DNA of 64,000 bases, from assembly GCF_024397975.1 (NCBI RefSeq), contig NZ_CP073745.1, positions 675,501 to 739,500 of the forward strand, written 5' to 3'. How positions within the stretch are numbered: position 1 is the stretch's first letter; each line of letters begins with the position of its first letter. Under the pieces are notes generated by a model, which saw nothing but the letters and a program-made list of their open reading frames with translations, ran no database searches and had not been told where the DNA came from. The translations under genes and the position numbers were made by a program. Shown piece by piece: positions 45,225 to 54,587 of the stretch. This stretch comes from Bacterioplanoides sp. SCSIO 12839 (GTDB lineage Bacteria; Pseudomonadota; Gammaproteobacteria; Pseudomonadales; Oceanobacteraceae).

Positions 45225-45965
45225 ATGTTGAAACAAGAAAGTGGTCATAACCCAGAAGAAAACTGGCGCATTCTGATTGTTGAGGATGATGAGCGTTTAG
45301 CAACCCTGACCAAGGATTATCTGGAAAGCAATGGCCTGAAAGTATCCGTGGAAGGTGACGGTAGCCGGGCGATTGAGCGTATCAAAACAGAACAACCCGA
45401 CCTGGTGGTACTCGATCTGATGTTACCGGGTGAGGATGGTTTGGCCGTTTGTCGCATCGTTCGCCCTTATTACAAAGGCCCGATTCTGATGTTGACGGCC
45501 CGTACTGAAGATCTGGATCAGGTGCTTGGACTGGAGATGGGCGCGGATGACTATGTGGCCAAACCGGTTCGTCCGCGAGTATTGTTGGCGCGTATTCGAG
45601 CCTTATTGCGCCGGGTTAAAGAAGAACCGGAGCAGGAAGAAGTTGAAACCACCAGTGATAACCGTCTGACCTTCGGTAATCTGGTGGTGGACAATGCTAT
45701 GCGCGAAGCCTGGTTGGATGGTCAGAGCATTGACTTGACCAGTGCCGAGTTTGATTTGTTGTGGTTGCTGAGTTCCAGTGCTGGCCGGGTGCTGACCCGG
45801 GAAGAAATTTTCCACCAGTTACGAGGCATTGAATACGATGGACAGGATCGTTCTATTGATGTTCGTGTGTCGCGCATTCGCCCGAAAGTCGGCGATGACC
45901 CGATGAACCCTAAACGTATTAAAACCGTACGTTCCAAGGGATACCTGTTTGTGAAGGAAATCTGA
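45225..45965 (+). CDS. rstA: OmpR-family response regulator, RstA-like
   Basis: The 246-residue protein has a receiver with phosphoacceptor in VVLDLMLPGEDG and K in AKPVRPR, and a winged-helix DNA-binding domain with LTSAEFDLLWLLSSSAGRVLTREEIF and IDVRVSRIRPKVGDD. The segment LRGIEYDGQDRSIDV is close to RstA (LRGVSYDGLDRSVDV). It precedes an RstB-like kinase. An RstA-box match stands downstream of the pair. Confidence 0.88.
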   Translation: MLKQESGHNPEENWRILIVEDDERLATLTKDYLESNGLKVSVEGDGSRAIERIKTEQPDLVVLDLMLPGEDGLAVCRIVRPYYKGPILMLTARTEDLDQVLGLEMGADDYVAKPVRPRVLLARIRALLRRVKEEPEQEEVETTSDNRLTFGNLVVDNAMREAWLDGQSIDLTSAEFDLLWLLSSSAGRVLTREEIFHQLRGIEYDGQDRSIDVRVSRIRPKVGDDPMNPKRIKTVRSKGYLFVKEI

Positions 45966-45981
45966 TCGCAGGAGACAGCGT

Positions 45982-47550
45982 ATCTTTATCCGTGTTTACT
46001 CCGGTCTGCTGGCTGCTTTGCTGGTCGTTGCATTGTTATGCACGGCTGCGCTGCAGCTGGTCAACTTTGTCCGGACTTCTCAGTTTAACGAAGAAATCGC
46101 TCAGGGGACGCTGTACATGTTGTCGCAGCGCCTCGAAGATAACCCCGCCGCTTTAACCGAGTTGGCCGCCTTATTTGATGCAGATATGCGTCTGTTAGCA
46201 TATGAGGATGCCGCTCCGGACCTTGACCGTTATCAGCAGGATCGCTTATCGCGTGGGCAGGCGTTGATTTTTCATACCAATGAAGGACGCAGCGTTCGCC
46301 TGTTAAAGTCTCTCAGTGGACAACGTTTGTTGTATATCGAACTGAACGCCGTGACCGATTTACAGGCCCAGGCGGTTGCGTTTCTGCTGATGCAGGATTT
46401 TCGTCGCAGTGGCCTCAGCATTGACGCGTTTTTGCAGCAGATGCAGCCCCATTTTGGTTTTCCTCTGAAAGTACTGCCCTATGAACAACTCAATCTCACT
46501 GAAACGGATAAGGGCAGGATGTTGTATGGCGATATTTTGGTCCGTATTTCTATTGAAGGAAACCGTGCAGAGGCCTTAGCCAAGTTGCCTGGTGAAGATC
46601 AGGCATTAGTTGTAGGCCCCATCAATGCGTTTAACCCATATTCCTGGCAAGCAATCACCGTTATTACCGTGATAGGTACCATGTTGATTGGTTTGGGTGT
46701 GTATTGGGTGGTGAATTCTTTTGAGACTCGCTTACGCAAACTGGAGCAGGCCACCAGTCGCTTGGCACAGGGCCACCTGAACGCCCGTGTGGCAATCACC
46801 TCGGGTGATGCCGTCAGTCGTTTGGGATCAGCCTTTAATAAAATGGCAGAACATATCCAGCGCCTGATTTCGATTCAGCGTGAAATGGTGCGTGCCGTTT
46901 CCCATGAATTAAGAACCCCGGTGGCCCGGATTCGGTTTGGCGTACAGATCATCGAAGATACTCTGTTTGATGATCCGTTTGTTGCCAAGCAGCTAAAAGG
47001 CATGGACTCTGACATTCAGGAGTTGGATGAGCTGATTGATGAAATCCTGACCTATGCACGCCTGGAAGAGGGTGGCCCGATTCTGGATTTCCAACAGGTG
47101 AATATTGCGGATACAGCATTACAGGTTGTTGAAGAGGCACGCCCGCCTGAAAATATTACGGTCGAGTATGTCGGGATTAACCCTCAAATCAGCCAAACTG
47201 CAGAGGTTGAACCCCGTTATGTGCACCGCGCCATTCAGAACCTGGTGGGCAATGCCGGACGTTATGCCAATTCTCGGGTATTAGTGAATTGCAGTGTTGG
47301 AACCGATACCTGTCGGGTCGATGTTGAAGACGATGGTCCGGGTATTCCGGAAGATGAATGGGATCGGGTATTCACCGCGTTTGCTCGCCTTGATGACAGC
47401 CGTACCCGGGCATCCGGTGGCTATGGTTTAGGACTGTCGATTGTTCGGCGGATAGCCTACTGGCACGGTGGTCGGGCAATGGTGTCACGCAGTGAGGTGT
47501 TAGGAGGGGCCAAGTTCAGTCTGATCTGGCCACGAAAACATCAGGATTAA
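45982..47550 (+). CDS. rstB: Sensor histidine kinase, RstB-like, with no standard start codon in the expected place
   Basis: The kinase has two membrane helices flanking a periplasmic sensor (about 30-210), a HAMP domain, H-box RAVSHELRTPVARIRFG and HATPase motifs (NLVGNAGRYAN, DDGPGIP, SGGYGLGLSI). AGGAG at 45970-45974 sits 7 bases before an ATC at 45982, from which the frame reads IFIRVYSGLLAALL, an ideal kinase N-terminus. No in-frame ATG, GTG or TTG exists between the stop at 45952 and a TTG at 46018, and the latter would truncate the first membrane helix. I annotate from ATC; the start is uncertain. Confidence 0.85.
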   Translation: MFIRVYSGLLAALLVVALLCTAALQLVNFVRTSQFNEEIAQGTLYMLSQRLEDNPAALTELAALFDADMRLLAYEDAAPDLDRYQQDRLSRGQALIFHTNEGRSVRLLKSLSGQRLLYIELNAVTDLQAQAVAFLLMQDFRRSGLSIDAFLQQMQPHFGFPLKVLPYEQLNLTETDKGRMLYGDILVRISIEGNRAEALAKLPGEDQALVVGPINAFNPYSWQAITVITVIGTMLIGLGVYWVVNSFETRLRKLEQATSRLAQGHLNARVAITSGDAVSRLGSAFNKMAEHIQRLISIQREMVRAVSHELRTPVARIRFGVQIIEDTLFDDPFVAKQLKGMDSDIQELDELIDEILTYARLEEGGPILDFQQVNIADTALQVVEEARPPENITVEYVGINPQISQTAEVEPRYVHRAIQNLVGNAGRYANSRVLVNCSVGTDTCRVDVEDDGPGIPEDEWDRVFTAFARLDDSRTRASGGYGLGLSIVRRIAYWHGGRAMVSRSEVLGGAKFSLIWPRKHQD

Positions 47551-47570
47551 CGATACTTTAGCCGTGTGTA

Positions 47571-47584
47571 TACATTTGGTTACA
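47571..47584 (+). promoter_or_regulatory. Exact RstA-box match downstream of rstB
   Basis: TACATTTGGTTACA fits the E. coli RstA box TACATNTNGTTACA at every specified position. It lies 20 bases after the rstB stop. A possible -10 (TATACG) follows at once, and tandem terminators lie about 100 bases on. Confidence 0.6.
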
Positions 47585-47670
47585 TTCATATACGCATTTA
47601 CAACAGATTTGACACGTTATTAACGGCAATATGGACCTTGCGTATCCTTAGGAGACGTGGTGAGAATGTA

Positions 47671-47689
47671 GCGAAGAAATTCGCTTTTT
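47671..47689 (+). terminator. Terminator hairpin 1 after rstB
   Basis: GCGAA-GAAA-TTCGC is followed by TTTTT. The stem is short (5 bp, tetraloop), and a second, stronger terminator follows directly. Confidence 0.6.
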
Positions 47690-47690
47690 G

Positions 47691-47717
47691 GGGTTCAGGT
47701 TTCTGAACCCTTTTTTT
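47691..47717 (+). terminator. Terminator hairpin 2 after rstB
   Basis: GGGTTCAG-GTTT-CTGAACCC is a perfect 8-bp stem followed by T7, a classic Rho-independent terminator on the plus strand. The metR-like gene converges from the other side. Confidence 0.92.
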
Positions 47718-47735
47718 ATGCCTGAAGAAAAAGCC

Positions 47736-48668
47736 TCACGCATTGCCATTGGCAGGCAGGATTCCGGGTAAAGACTGAAAACAGGTTTGTAGCGCCTGAT
47801 CAAGAAAATCCTGAATATAAGTGGCTTCTTTCTGCTCCTTGCGAATAGCAGCATACAAGGTTGGCCAAACGCCTTGTTCCCCCAATGGTCGACTTGCCAC
47901 TAATTTAGCATCTAAATAGGGCTGTAATGCCCAGTTGGGTAAACACGCCACTCCACGACCGCTGGCCACTAACTGAACCATCATCAGTGTTAATTCTGTT
48001 TGTCGTGTCATATGCGGTTCAATGCCCCGAGGCACAAGAAAACGTTCAAAAATATCCAGCCGTTTGCGATCCACCGGATAGTGAATGAGAGTTTGATCTT
48101 GCAGGTCTTCTGCCTGAATCACGTTGCGCTGTACCAGGGGGTGTTGGTTAGCGATCGCGAGCATGGACTGGTAGCGGAACAGGGGGTGGTAGTAAATATC
48201 GTTATGCTCATGTGGGTCAGAGGTCACCACTAAGTCAATATCGCCACGAACCAGTGCAGGCAGAGGCTCAAAGTTAAAACTGGTGCTCAGGTCGATTTCC
48301 ACTTCTGGCCAGTGGTCACGAAAAGCATTGATGGCGGGCATCAGCCAGTCAAAGCAGCTATGGCATTCAATCGCCATGTGCAATCGGCCAATATCTCCGC
48401 CAGCAAGCTTTTTCAGATTGCGTTCGGTTTGCTGAATCTGAGGAAGCAACTGATCGGCCAGTTGCAGCACTTCCAGCCCAGCTCGGGTAAAGCGCAAAGG
48501 CTTGGTTTTGCGTAAGAATAACGAAACGCCCAGGCGCTCTTCCAAATCTTTCAATTGATGCGAAAGCGCAGACTGTGTCAGATGCAGGCGACGCGCAGCT
48601 TCGACCAGTGTTCCCCCATCACGCAGGGCAGTCAGAGTGCGCAGGTGTTTGATATCCAGAGTGGACAT
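47736..48668 (-). CDS. metR: LysR-family regulator MetR
   Basis: MetR activates methionine-biosynthesis genes with homocysteine as co-effector. From the ATG at 48668 the protein has 310 residues. The N-terminal HTH reads LVEAARRLHLTQSALSHQLKDLEERLG and is followed by KTKPLRFTRAG and the strongly MetR-like AIECHSCFDWLMPAINAF. No met gene is adjacent. A TTG two codons upstream is an alternative start. Confidence 0.88.
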   Translation of the reverse strand: MSTLDIKHLRTLTALRDGGTLVEAARRLHLTQSALSHQLKDLEERLGVSLFLRKTKPLRFTRAGLEVLQLADQLLPQIQQTERNLKKLAGGDIGRLHMAIECHSCFDWLMPAINAFRDHWPEVEIDLSTSFNFEPLPALVRGDIDLVVTSDPHEHNDIYYHPLFRYQSMLAIANQHPLVQRNVIQAEDLQDQTLIHYPVDRKRLDIFERFLVPRGIEPHMTRQTELTLMMVQLVASGRGVACLPNWALQPYLDAKLVASRPLGEQGVWPTLYAAIRKEQKEATYIQDFLDQALQTCFQSLPGILPANGNA

Positions 48669-48708
48669 GAGCAAATCTCAGCTTAATAGATTAAGCTATG
48701 TTAAACAT

Positions 48709-50259
48709 TCATAGTCCTCGTTGGAAGCGGCGAATAATATTGCCCTGGTCACGCATCAGCTGGGATAGCTGCTCACAATGCTGGTGCATGTCTTCTGCCA
48801 TGGTTTCTGCTTCATCGGATAACGCTTCTAACTGTTGCAGGTTGCTGCCGATATCATTGGCGGCCTGGTTTTGTTGTTGCACAGCCGTGCTGTTGGAATG
48901 ATTCAGTTGATGAATAACGTCCAGCTCGTTGCGGATGGCGGCAAAGACATCGGTCACTTTGTGTGCTTTGTGCAGTGTATTTTCTGTGGATTGCAGGCCT
49001 TTTTCCATGGCATCAACGGCATGGTCGCTGTGTTGATTAAGCCCGTTAACAATGGTTTGAATTTCTCCTGCCGATTCTTGTGTGCGTTGAGCGAGGTTAC
49101 GTACCTCATCGGCAACGACGGCAAACCCACGGCCTTGTTCACCGGCTCTGGCTGCTTCAATGGCTGCATTTAGCGCCAATAAATTGGTTTGTTCAGCGAT
49201 TTCAGTGATGGCTTTAAGAAACCGATTGACGGCCTGGGTTTCCTGAGCCAGGGCACCAATGGCATTGGCGGTAGTCTTCAGCTGCTGTTGCAGGTTGTTG
49301 GTCTGTTCCACCATGACCTCGACTTCCTGCTCTCCCTGCTGGGCCGTTTGTGTGGCTTTATTACTGGCGTTACCGGATTGCGTGTTGTTATCACTTAAGT
49401 CCGTTGCGGCACTCACAATTTGTTGACTGGTTTGTTCAACCTGCTGGGTATAGGTGTGCTGCTGGCGGACACGCTGCAGTGTTTCCTGAGAGATATTGAC
49501 CGTCGTGGCTGTGGTGCGTAATAAATGCTCTGAGTTATCCGCAATTCTTACCAGAACGGTTTGTAAGCGCCTTTCCAGAGTATGCATGGTGAACTCAATC
49601 TCTCCGGATGCATCGGTTCTACCTGTGTAGATCCAGGTCATCAGCTCGTTATTACTGACCTTTTGTGTTGCCTGGCTGATGTTGTTAAATAATCGTCGGT
49701 TAGTGCTGAACGACAAGGTTGCCATGGCAACCACAAGCCAGGTTAACCATGCAGGAGCTGTGCTGATTGCTGACACGATCGCCGTGATCAGCCAGGGAAC
49801 AGCAAAATACAACAGGGATTTCAGATAACGTCTTCCCGGAATGGGTTTTTTCCCTTCATTGATACGGCGATAAGCTTGTTCGGCACGGCGGATCTGATCC
49901 GCCTGTGGCATGACTCTTACGGATTCATAGCCAACCACTTCAGACTGGTCGTATAGCGGAGTGACATAAGCATCCACCCAGTAGTGATCGCCGTTTTTAG
50001 CACGGTTTTTCACTAAGCCAATCCAGTGGTTGCCCGATTTCAGGGTTTGCCACATATCTTCAAACGCAATGGCTGGCATATCCGGATGTCTGACAATATT
50101 GTGTGGTGAACCGATTAACTCGTCTCTTTCGAAACCACTGATATCGATAAAGTGTTGATTACAATGGGTGATGACGCCCTTGAGGTTGGTTGATGAAACC
50201 AGATGGCAACCTTGTTTTAACTTAATTTCCTGCTGTGTTACCGGTTGATTATTTTTCAT
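48709..50259 (-). CDS. Aer-like PAS chemoreceptor
   Basis: The 516-residue receptor (ATG at 50259; a GTG lies four codons earlier) has an N-terminal Aer-type PAS domain (about 20-130) with [24 protein letters not shown], the kind that binds FAD in Aer. A hydrophobic anchor follows ([26 protein letters not shown], two short helices), then a HAMP-like part and a signalling domain with tip [22 protein letters not shown]. It likely senses redox or energy state and signals through the flagellar-type CheA. It has no C-terminal WxxF tether. Confidence 0.92.
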   Translation of the reverse strand: MKNNQPVTQQEIKLKQGCHLVSSTNLKGVITHCNQHFIDISGFERDELIGSPHNIVRHPDMPAIAFEDMWQTLKSGNHWIGLVKNRAKNGDHYWVDAYVTPLYDQSEVVGYESVRVMPQADQIRRAEQAYRRINEGKKPIPGRRYLKSLLYFAVPWLITAIVSAISTAPAWLTWLVVAMATLSFSTNRRLFNNISQATQKVSNNELMTWIYTGRTDASGEIEFTMHTLERRLQTVLVRIADNSEHLLRTTATTVNISQETLQRVRQQHTYTQQVEQTSQQIVSAATDLSDNNTQSGNASNKATQTAQQGEQEVEVMVEQTNNLQQQLKTTANAIGALAQETQAVNRFLKAITEIAEQTNLLALNAAIEAARAGEQGRGFAVVADEVRNLAQRTQESAGEIQTIVNGLNQHSDHAVDAMEKGLQSTENTLHKAHKVTDVFAAIRNELDVIHQLNHSNSTAVQQQNQAANDIGSNLQQLEALSDEAETMAEDMHQHCEQLSQLMRDQGNIIRRFQRGL

Positions 50260-50409
50260 GGCGCTGTTCACTTTTTGTACATTTTAAAAAGTGTAGCTGA
50301 ATTGACGGTGTTTGTTGGATGAACGGTCTCAGGCAAATGTGTTTTGCATAAGCTGGCAGCAGAAATGGCTTCACAGTAATATGCGTGTCATAAAAAGAGG
50401 AAGTCATTC

Positions 50410-51896
50410 ATGCCACGTTATTTATTGAGCCTGGACCAGGGAACCACCAGTTCACGAGCGATTGTGTTTTCTGATCGGGGAGACATTATTGCGACTGCGC
50501 AACAGGAGTTTACGCAACATTTTCCGCAACCTGGCTGGGTAGAACATGACCCGGACGAGATCTGGCAGAGCACGATCTCCAGTGCCCGCGCAGCGATTGA
50601 AAAGCGGCTTGTACGGCGGAAGATATTGCTGCAATTGGCATCACCAATCAGCGCGAAACCACCTTAGTCTGGGATCGTAAAACCGGCAAAACCATTTATC
50701 CTGCGATTGTCTGGCAAGATCGCCGAACGGCGGATCAATGCCTTGAACTTAAGCAGCAGAATGGGCTGGAACAGCGGATTTCTGACAAAACCGGGCTATT
50801 GCTGGATCCTTATTTTTCTGCCACCAAAGTGTCCTGGATTCTCGATCACGTTGAGGGAGCCCGGCAGCGGGCAGAGCAGGGAGAATTGGCGTTTGGTACG
50901 GTGGACTCGTATTTGTTGTGGCACCTGACCAATGGTCAAAGCCATGCCACCGATGCGACCAATGCTTCAAGAACCTTGTTGTTCAATATTCATACTCAGC
51001 AATGGGATGAGGAACTGCTGGAAATTTTCCGTGTACCTGCGGCTATGTTGCCTGTTGTGAAGGACAGTGCCGCAGATTTTGGCCGTGCCCATGCGGCACT
51101 CTTGGGAGCTGGCATACCGATTGGTGGCATCGCCGGTGATCAACAAGCCGCATTGATTGGCCAGGCCTGCTTTAGCCCGGGCATGGCGAAAAGTACCTAT
51201 GGCACTGGCTGTTTTATGGTGATGAATACAGGGACCGAAGCACTGCAATCAAAGAATCGATTGCTGACAACAGTCGGTTACCGCATTAATGGTGAAACGA
51301 CGTATGCCCTGGAAGGCTCCATCTTTATGGCGGGGGCAACGATTCAATGGATTCGTGATGGTTTGCATTTAATTGGCCACGCCAAAGAAACGCAACCATT
51401 AGCGGAAGCGACCGGTTACGACAATCCGGTTTACATGGTACCTGCTTTTGCCGGATTGGGCGCGCCTTACTGGGACCCACAAGCGAAGGGCGCCATTATG
51501 GGCCTGACCCGGGATACCGGGATTAAAGAAATTGTCACGGCCGGATTACAAGCGGTGTGTTATCAGACACGTGACTTGCTGGAAGCCATGGCCGAAGACG
51601 GTGTTAAACCAGCAACCTTACGGGTTGATGGTGGCATGGTGGTGAATGACTGGTTGATTCAATTTCTGGCAGACACACTGGCAATGCCTATTACCCGGCC
51701 ACAAGTAACGGAAACAACGGCGCTGGGTGCCGCATTATTGGCGGGTTTGCAGGTGGGAATATACGACAGCCTGGAGCAACTGGCGCAGCTTTGGGCGCAT
51801 GAAAAAGAGTTTGTTTGTCAGCAAGATATTGCGACGCGAGAACGTCTTTATCAGGGCTGGTTAGATGCTGTTGAGCGTGTCAGGGTTCAGCATTAA
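50410..51896 (+). pseudogene. glpK: Glycerol kinase GlpK, interrupted by a one-base frameshift
   Basis: GlpK phosphorylates glycerol. The first 65 codons ([28 protein letters not shown]) continue in another frame from about 50605 ([18 protein letters not shown] onwards). Restoring one G after GAAAAG near 50604 would give [15 protein letters not shown] and a normal 495-residue kinase with [31 protein letters not shown] and the C-terminal [10 protein letters not shown]. Everything else is intact, so the lesion is either recent or a sequencing error. No glpF or glpD is adjacent. Confidence 0.9.
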
Positions 51897-51917
51897 TGGC
51901 ATAAGCGGATATGTATT

Positions 51918-51945
51918 GCCTCTGAAACTGATACGTTTCAGAGGC
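51918..51945. other. Perfect 11-bp hairpin after glpK
   Basis: GCCTCTGAAAC and GTTTCAGAGGC flank a 6-base loop, 21 bases after the glpK stop. No T-run follows on the plus strand (an A-run lies further on). It probably stabilises or ends the glpK message. Confidence 0.55.
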
Positions 51946-52084
51946 CCATTGAGGACAAAAAAAAAGCTATGGCCAGTTTGTGCATGGCAACTTCCCTTCT
52001 TTAATAACTTTATGGCATACGCCATGGTTGTTTATTTTTTAATCCCTATAATCTGCGTTTTGTTCTTGTGCACAGGACGCTTTA

Positions 52085-53185
52085 GTGGAACAGCTTCATC
52101 GGGATATCATTCGTCGCCACACTCAGGCTTCAGCTGCCGCTCTGTTATTCAGTGTATTGTTTAGCATCAGTTATCTTTTTGGCCTGACGCCGTTAGCGCT
52201 TCATGAACTCATTTTTTTATTAATGAGTTATTGGTGTGTGCATGGTTTTTTACTGTATCTGGTGATATCCGGGCGGAGTAAACGGTATCAGGATCCGAGC
52301 CTGATGATTCCGTTTATGCTGGCAGGTATCAGCTTTATCACCTTGATGTTAATTAATTCCGATGTATTACGGCCTGTTTGGACCATGGCTTACCTGGCGG
52401 TCATGCCATTTGGCGTGTTTCGTTTAAGCTGGAAAGAGTATCTGTGTATTTGTCTGTTTGTATTAGCCTGTTACAGCGGTGTGTTGAGCTACTTCCATGT
52501 CTATGAGCTTTCTGTATGGAGCCTGGAAATGGAATTACTGGCGGGGCTGGCCTTTCTCGCCTGCATTATGGCTTACACCGTTATTGGTAAAGAATTCAGT
52601 ATTCTCAGGGATGCTTATCGTCAGAAAAATCGTGAATTGCGGCGTGCTTTGGTGAAAATTGAAGAGTTAGCGATCACCGATGAATTAACCGGATTATTTA
52701 ATCGACGCTATTTATTAAAAATGCTGGATAAACAGCAGGCATTGTCCAATCGTGAAGGTCTGCCATTTGTACTGGCTTTTGTCGATATTGATCACTTCAA
52801 GCAAATCAATGATATACATGGGCATCGCGTCGGGGATCAGGTTCTTACAGAGTTGTCATTGCTATTAAAAGACGCTGTACGCGAAGTGGATGTGGCCGCG
52901 CGTTATGGCGGTGAAGAGTTTGTGCTGTTGTTAAGTGGGGTCAATCTGGACGCGGGAAGAACGGCGTTAGAGCGTATACGGATGCAGGTGTCAGAACAAC
53001 GCTATACCGACATGAATATCCCGTTAACCGTGTCTGTTGGTGTTGTTGAGCATCACCTTAACGAAGGTGCTGAGGTGATGTTAAACCGTGCCGACCGGCT
53101 ATTGTATGAAGCAAAGCGTGGTGGACGAAATCGCGTAAAAGCAGAGCCTCAGGAGCTGTCTCTTTTTAGTGAAGAGGCACTCTGA
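52085..53185 (+). CDS. Membrane-bound diguanylate cyclase (GGDEF)
   Basis: The 366-residue protein starts at a GTG. Six membrane helices span about residues 15-170 and form an MASE-like input module. A short coil leads to a GGDEF domain with LTGLFNRRYLL, DIDHFKQIND and the active-site RYGGEEF. An RxxD inhibitory site (REVD) stands five residues before GGEEF, so the enzyme should be active and product-inhibited. No EAL domain. Its c-di-GMP could feed motility control in this strain. Confidence 0.93.
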   Translation: MEQLHRDIIRRHTQASAAALLFSVLFSISYLFGLTPLALHELIFLLMSYWCVHGFLLYLVISGRSKRYQDPSLMIPFMLAGISFITLMLINSDVLRPVWTMAYLAVMPFGVFRLSWKEYLCICLFVLACYSGVLSYFHVYELSVWSLEMELLAGLAFLACIMAYTVIGKEFSILRDAYRQKNRELRRALVKIEELAITDELTGLFNRRYLLKMLDKQQALSNREGLPFVLAFVDIDHFKQINDIHGHRVGDQVLTELSLLLKDAVREVDVAARYGGEEFVLLLSGVNLDAGRTALERIRMQVSEQRYTDMNIPLTVSVGVVEHHLNEGAEVMLNRADRLLYEAKRGGRNRVKAEPQELSLFSEEAL

Positions 53186-53212
53186 GGCTGCTGATATTCA
53201 GTGAATGGCCGT

Positions 53213-53950
53213 TTACGCTTTCAGATATTCAGCCAACTCCTCACTGCCACCGATGTGTTTACCACCAATAAATACCTGAGGCACCGTTTCTCTTCCGCTC
53301 ATAGCACGCAACGTTGTCAGAGTTGCATCACGTCCCATTAAGACTTCTTCAAACTCCAGACCCGCATTTTTGAGGTCTTCTTTCGCTTTTTTGCAGAATG
53401 GGCAACCCGGCTTACTGAATACGGCAATGGATTGAGGCTTTTGAGCGCTTGGATTGATGTATTCCAGCATGGTGTCGGCATCGGATACTTCAAACGGGTC
53501 GCCAGGTTTTTGTGGCTCAATAAACATCTTGTCGACCACGCCATCCTTAACCAGCATGCTGTAACGCCAGCTACGCTTGCCAAAACCTAACTCCGCTTTG
53601 TCTACTAATAAACCCATGCCTTCGGTAAATTCACCATTACCGTCCGGGATCATACGAATATTTTCGCACTCCTGATCCGCCGCCCAGGCATTCATCACAA
53701 AAGTGTCGTTAACGCTGATGCAGATAATTTCATCGACACCATTATCGGCGAAGACTTTCGCCAATTCGTTATAACGTGGCAGGTGTGTGCTTGAGCAGGT
53801 TGGTGTGAATGCTCCTGGCAATGAAAAAACAGCAACGGTACGACCTTTAAAGATCTCATCGCTGGTGACCGTTACCCAATCGTCACCTGAGCGAGTTGGC
53901 CAGCTAACCGAAGGAACGTTTTGGCCTTCTTTGTTTTCAAATGCAGACAT
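53213..53950 (-). CDS. Peroxiredoxin-glutaredoxin hybrid
   Basis: This 245-residue fusion has an N-terminal Prx5-type peroxiredoxin with peroxidatic C52 ([15 protein letters not shown]) and a C-terminal glutaredoxin with CPFC ([11 protein letters not shown]) and [14 protein letters not shown]. It is a self-contained glutathione-dependent peroxidase like the Haemophilus/Vibrio PGdx. The gene converges on the GGDEF gene with a 27-base gap. Confidence 0.95.
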   Translation of the reverse strand: MSAFENKEGQNVPSVSWPTRSGDDWVTVTSDEIFKGRTVAVFSLPGAFTPTCSSTHLPRYNELAKVFADNGVDEIICISVNDTFVMNAWAADQECENIRMIPDGNGEFTEGMGLLVDKAELGFGKRSWRYSMLVKDGVVDKMFIEPQKPGDPFEVSDADTMLEYINPSAQKPQSIAVFSKPGCPFCKKAKEDLKNAGLEFEEVLMGRDATLTTLRAMSGRETVPQVFIGGKHIGGSEELAEYLKA

Positions 53951-54127
53951 GATGTTTCCCTTTATTGAGTGTGTGTCTTAATTCAATGAGTTTAGTATGG
54001 ATCAAAAATAGTTCATTGCTAAAATCAATTGTTTTTATTGGTGTGTTAGTTTTTGGTAATGGCATGTCTATTACTCTTCGATCCGTCAGGTATAATCCGC
54101 CAGATACACAATAGAGCAGTTATAAGT

Positions 54128-54502
54128 ATGTTGATAGAAAACAGTTCTGATTTGATTCAGAGTGTTCAGCCGGGATCTTTGTCATCCGGTAAGCGGGTTG
54201 ACCTGGCTGTATTGGTAAACGGTCAGGTTCTGGTCATCAGTGATGATGCGTTGGCTTTGTTCGTAAGGCCTGAAGATGTTGGTAATGAACTGGGCAATGG
54301 CCTGATTCGCAGTGTGGCATTGCCTGAAGCGTTTTGTTTACCTCTGGAAAATGATCGTTATCTTCAGGAGCACCGAGCGGGCTACGTTGGCTTGAGTGAT
54401 GGGCGTGTATTGTTGATTACATTAAATGATGTGCAGATGTTTCCTTCAAAGCAGGATGCACTGCGTAATCAGAATGAAGTGACCCGGATGAAGCTGGGCT
54501 AG
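54128..54502 (+). CDS. Small protein of unknown function
   Basis: I take the ATG at 54128 (124 residues, starting MLIENSSDLIQSV); the frame is open further upstream, but that part lacks coding character. The protein is soluble and beta-rich in appearance (VDLAVLVNGQVLVISDDALALFV, GYVGLSDGRVLLITLNDVQMF). It contains one cysteine and no motif I recognise. It converges with the FadL-type gene. Confidence 0.6.
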   Translation: MLIENSSDLIQSVQPGSLSSGKRVDLAVLVNGQVLVISDDALALFVRPEDVGNELGNGLIRSVALPEAFCLPLENDRYLQEHRAGYVGLSDGRVLLITLNDVQMFPSKQDALRNQNEVTRMKLG

Positions 54503-54541
54503 AAATAAAGCTGATGTAGAAATAAGGTGGGGGTAGCAATG

Positions 54542-54575
54542 AGACTGGGTTAACTGATGGCAACTAACCCAGTCT
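54542..54575. terminator. Bidirectional hairpin between convergent genes
   Basis: AGACTGGGTTA and TAACCCAGTCT form a perfect 11-bp stem with a 12-base loop, between the 124-residue gene and the FadL-type gene. The flanks are only moderately T-rich on either strand, so termination is probable rather than certain. Confidence 0.55.
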
Positions 54576-54587
54576 TGAGGGCCTCTT

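Larger units (their letters stand above)
47600..47717 (+). ncRNA. Possible short transcript under RstA control
   Basis: Between the RstA box and two tandem terminators lies about 110 bases with no convincing gene. It holds only minimal frames (a six-codon ATG frame at 47631 and GTG-GTG-AGA-ATG-stop after AGGAG). A small RNA or a leader is conceivable; it may equally be the 3' tail of the rstAB message. Confidence 0.3.

Noticed and set aside
50410-51896. Two separate genes in the glpK region
   Set aside because: Both parts align end to end with one glycerol kinase; the second has no start site of its own, so a frameshift is simpler.
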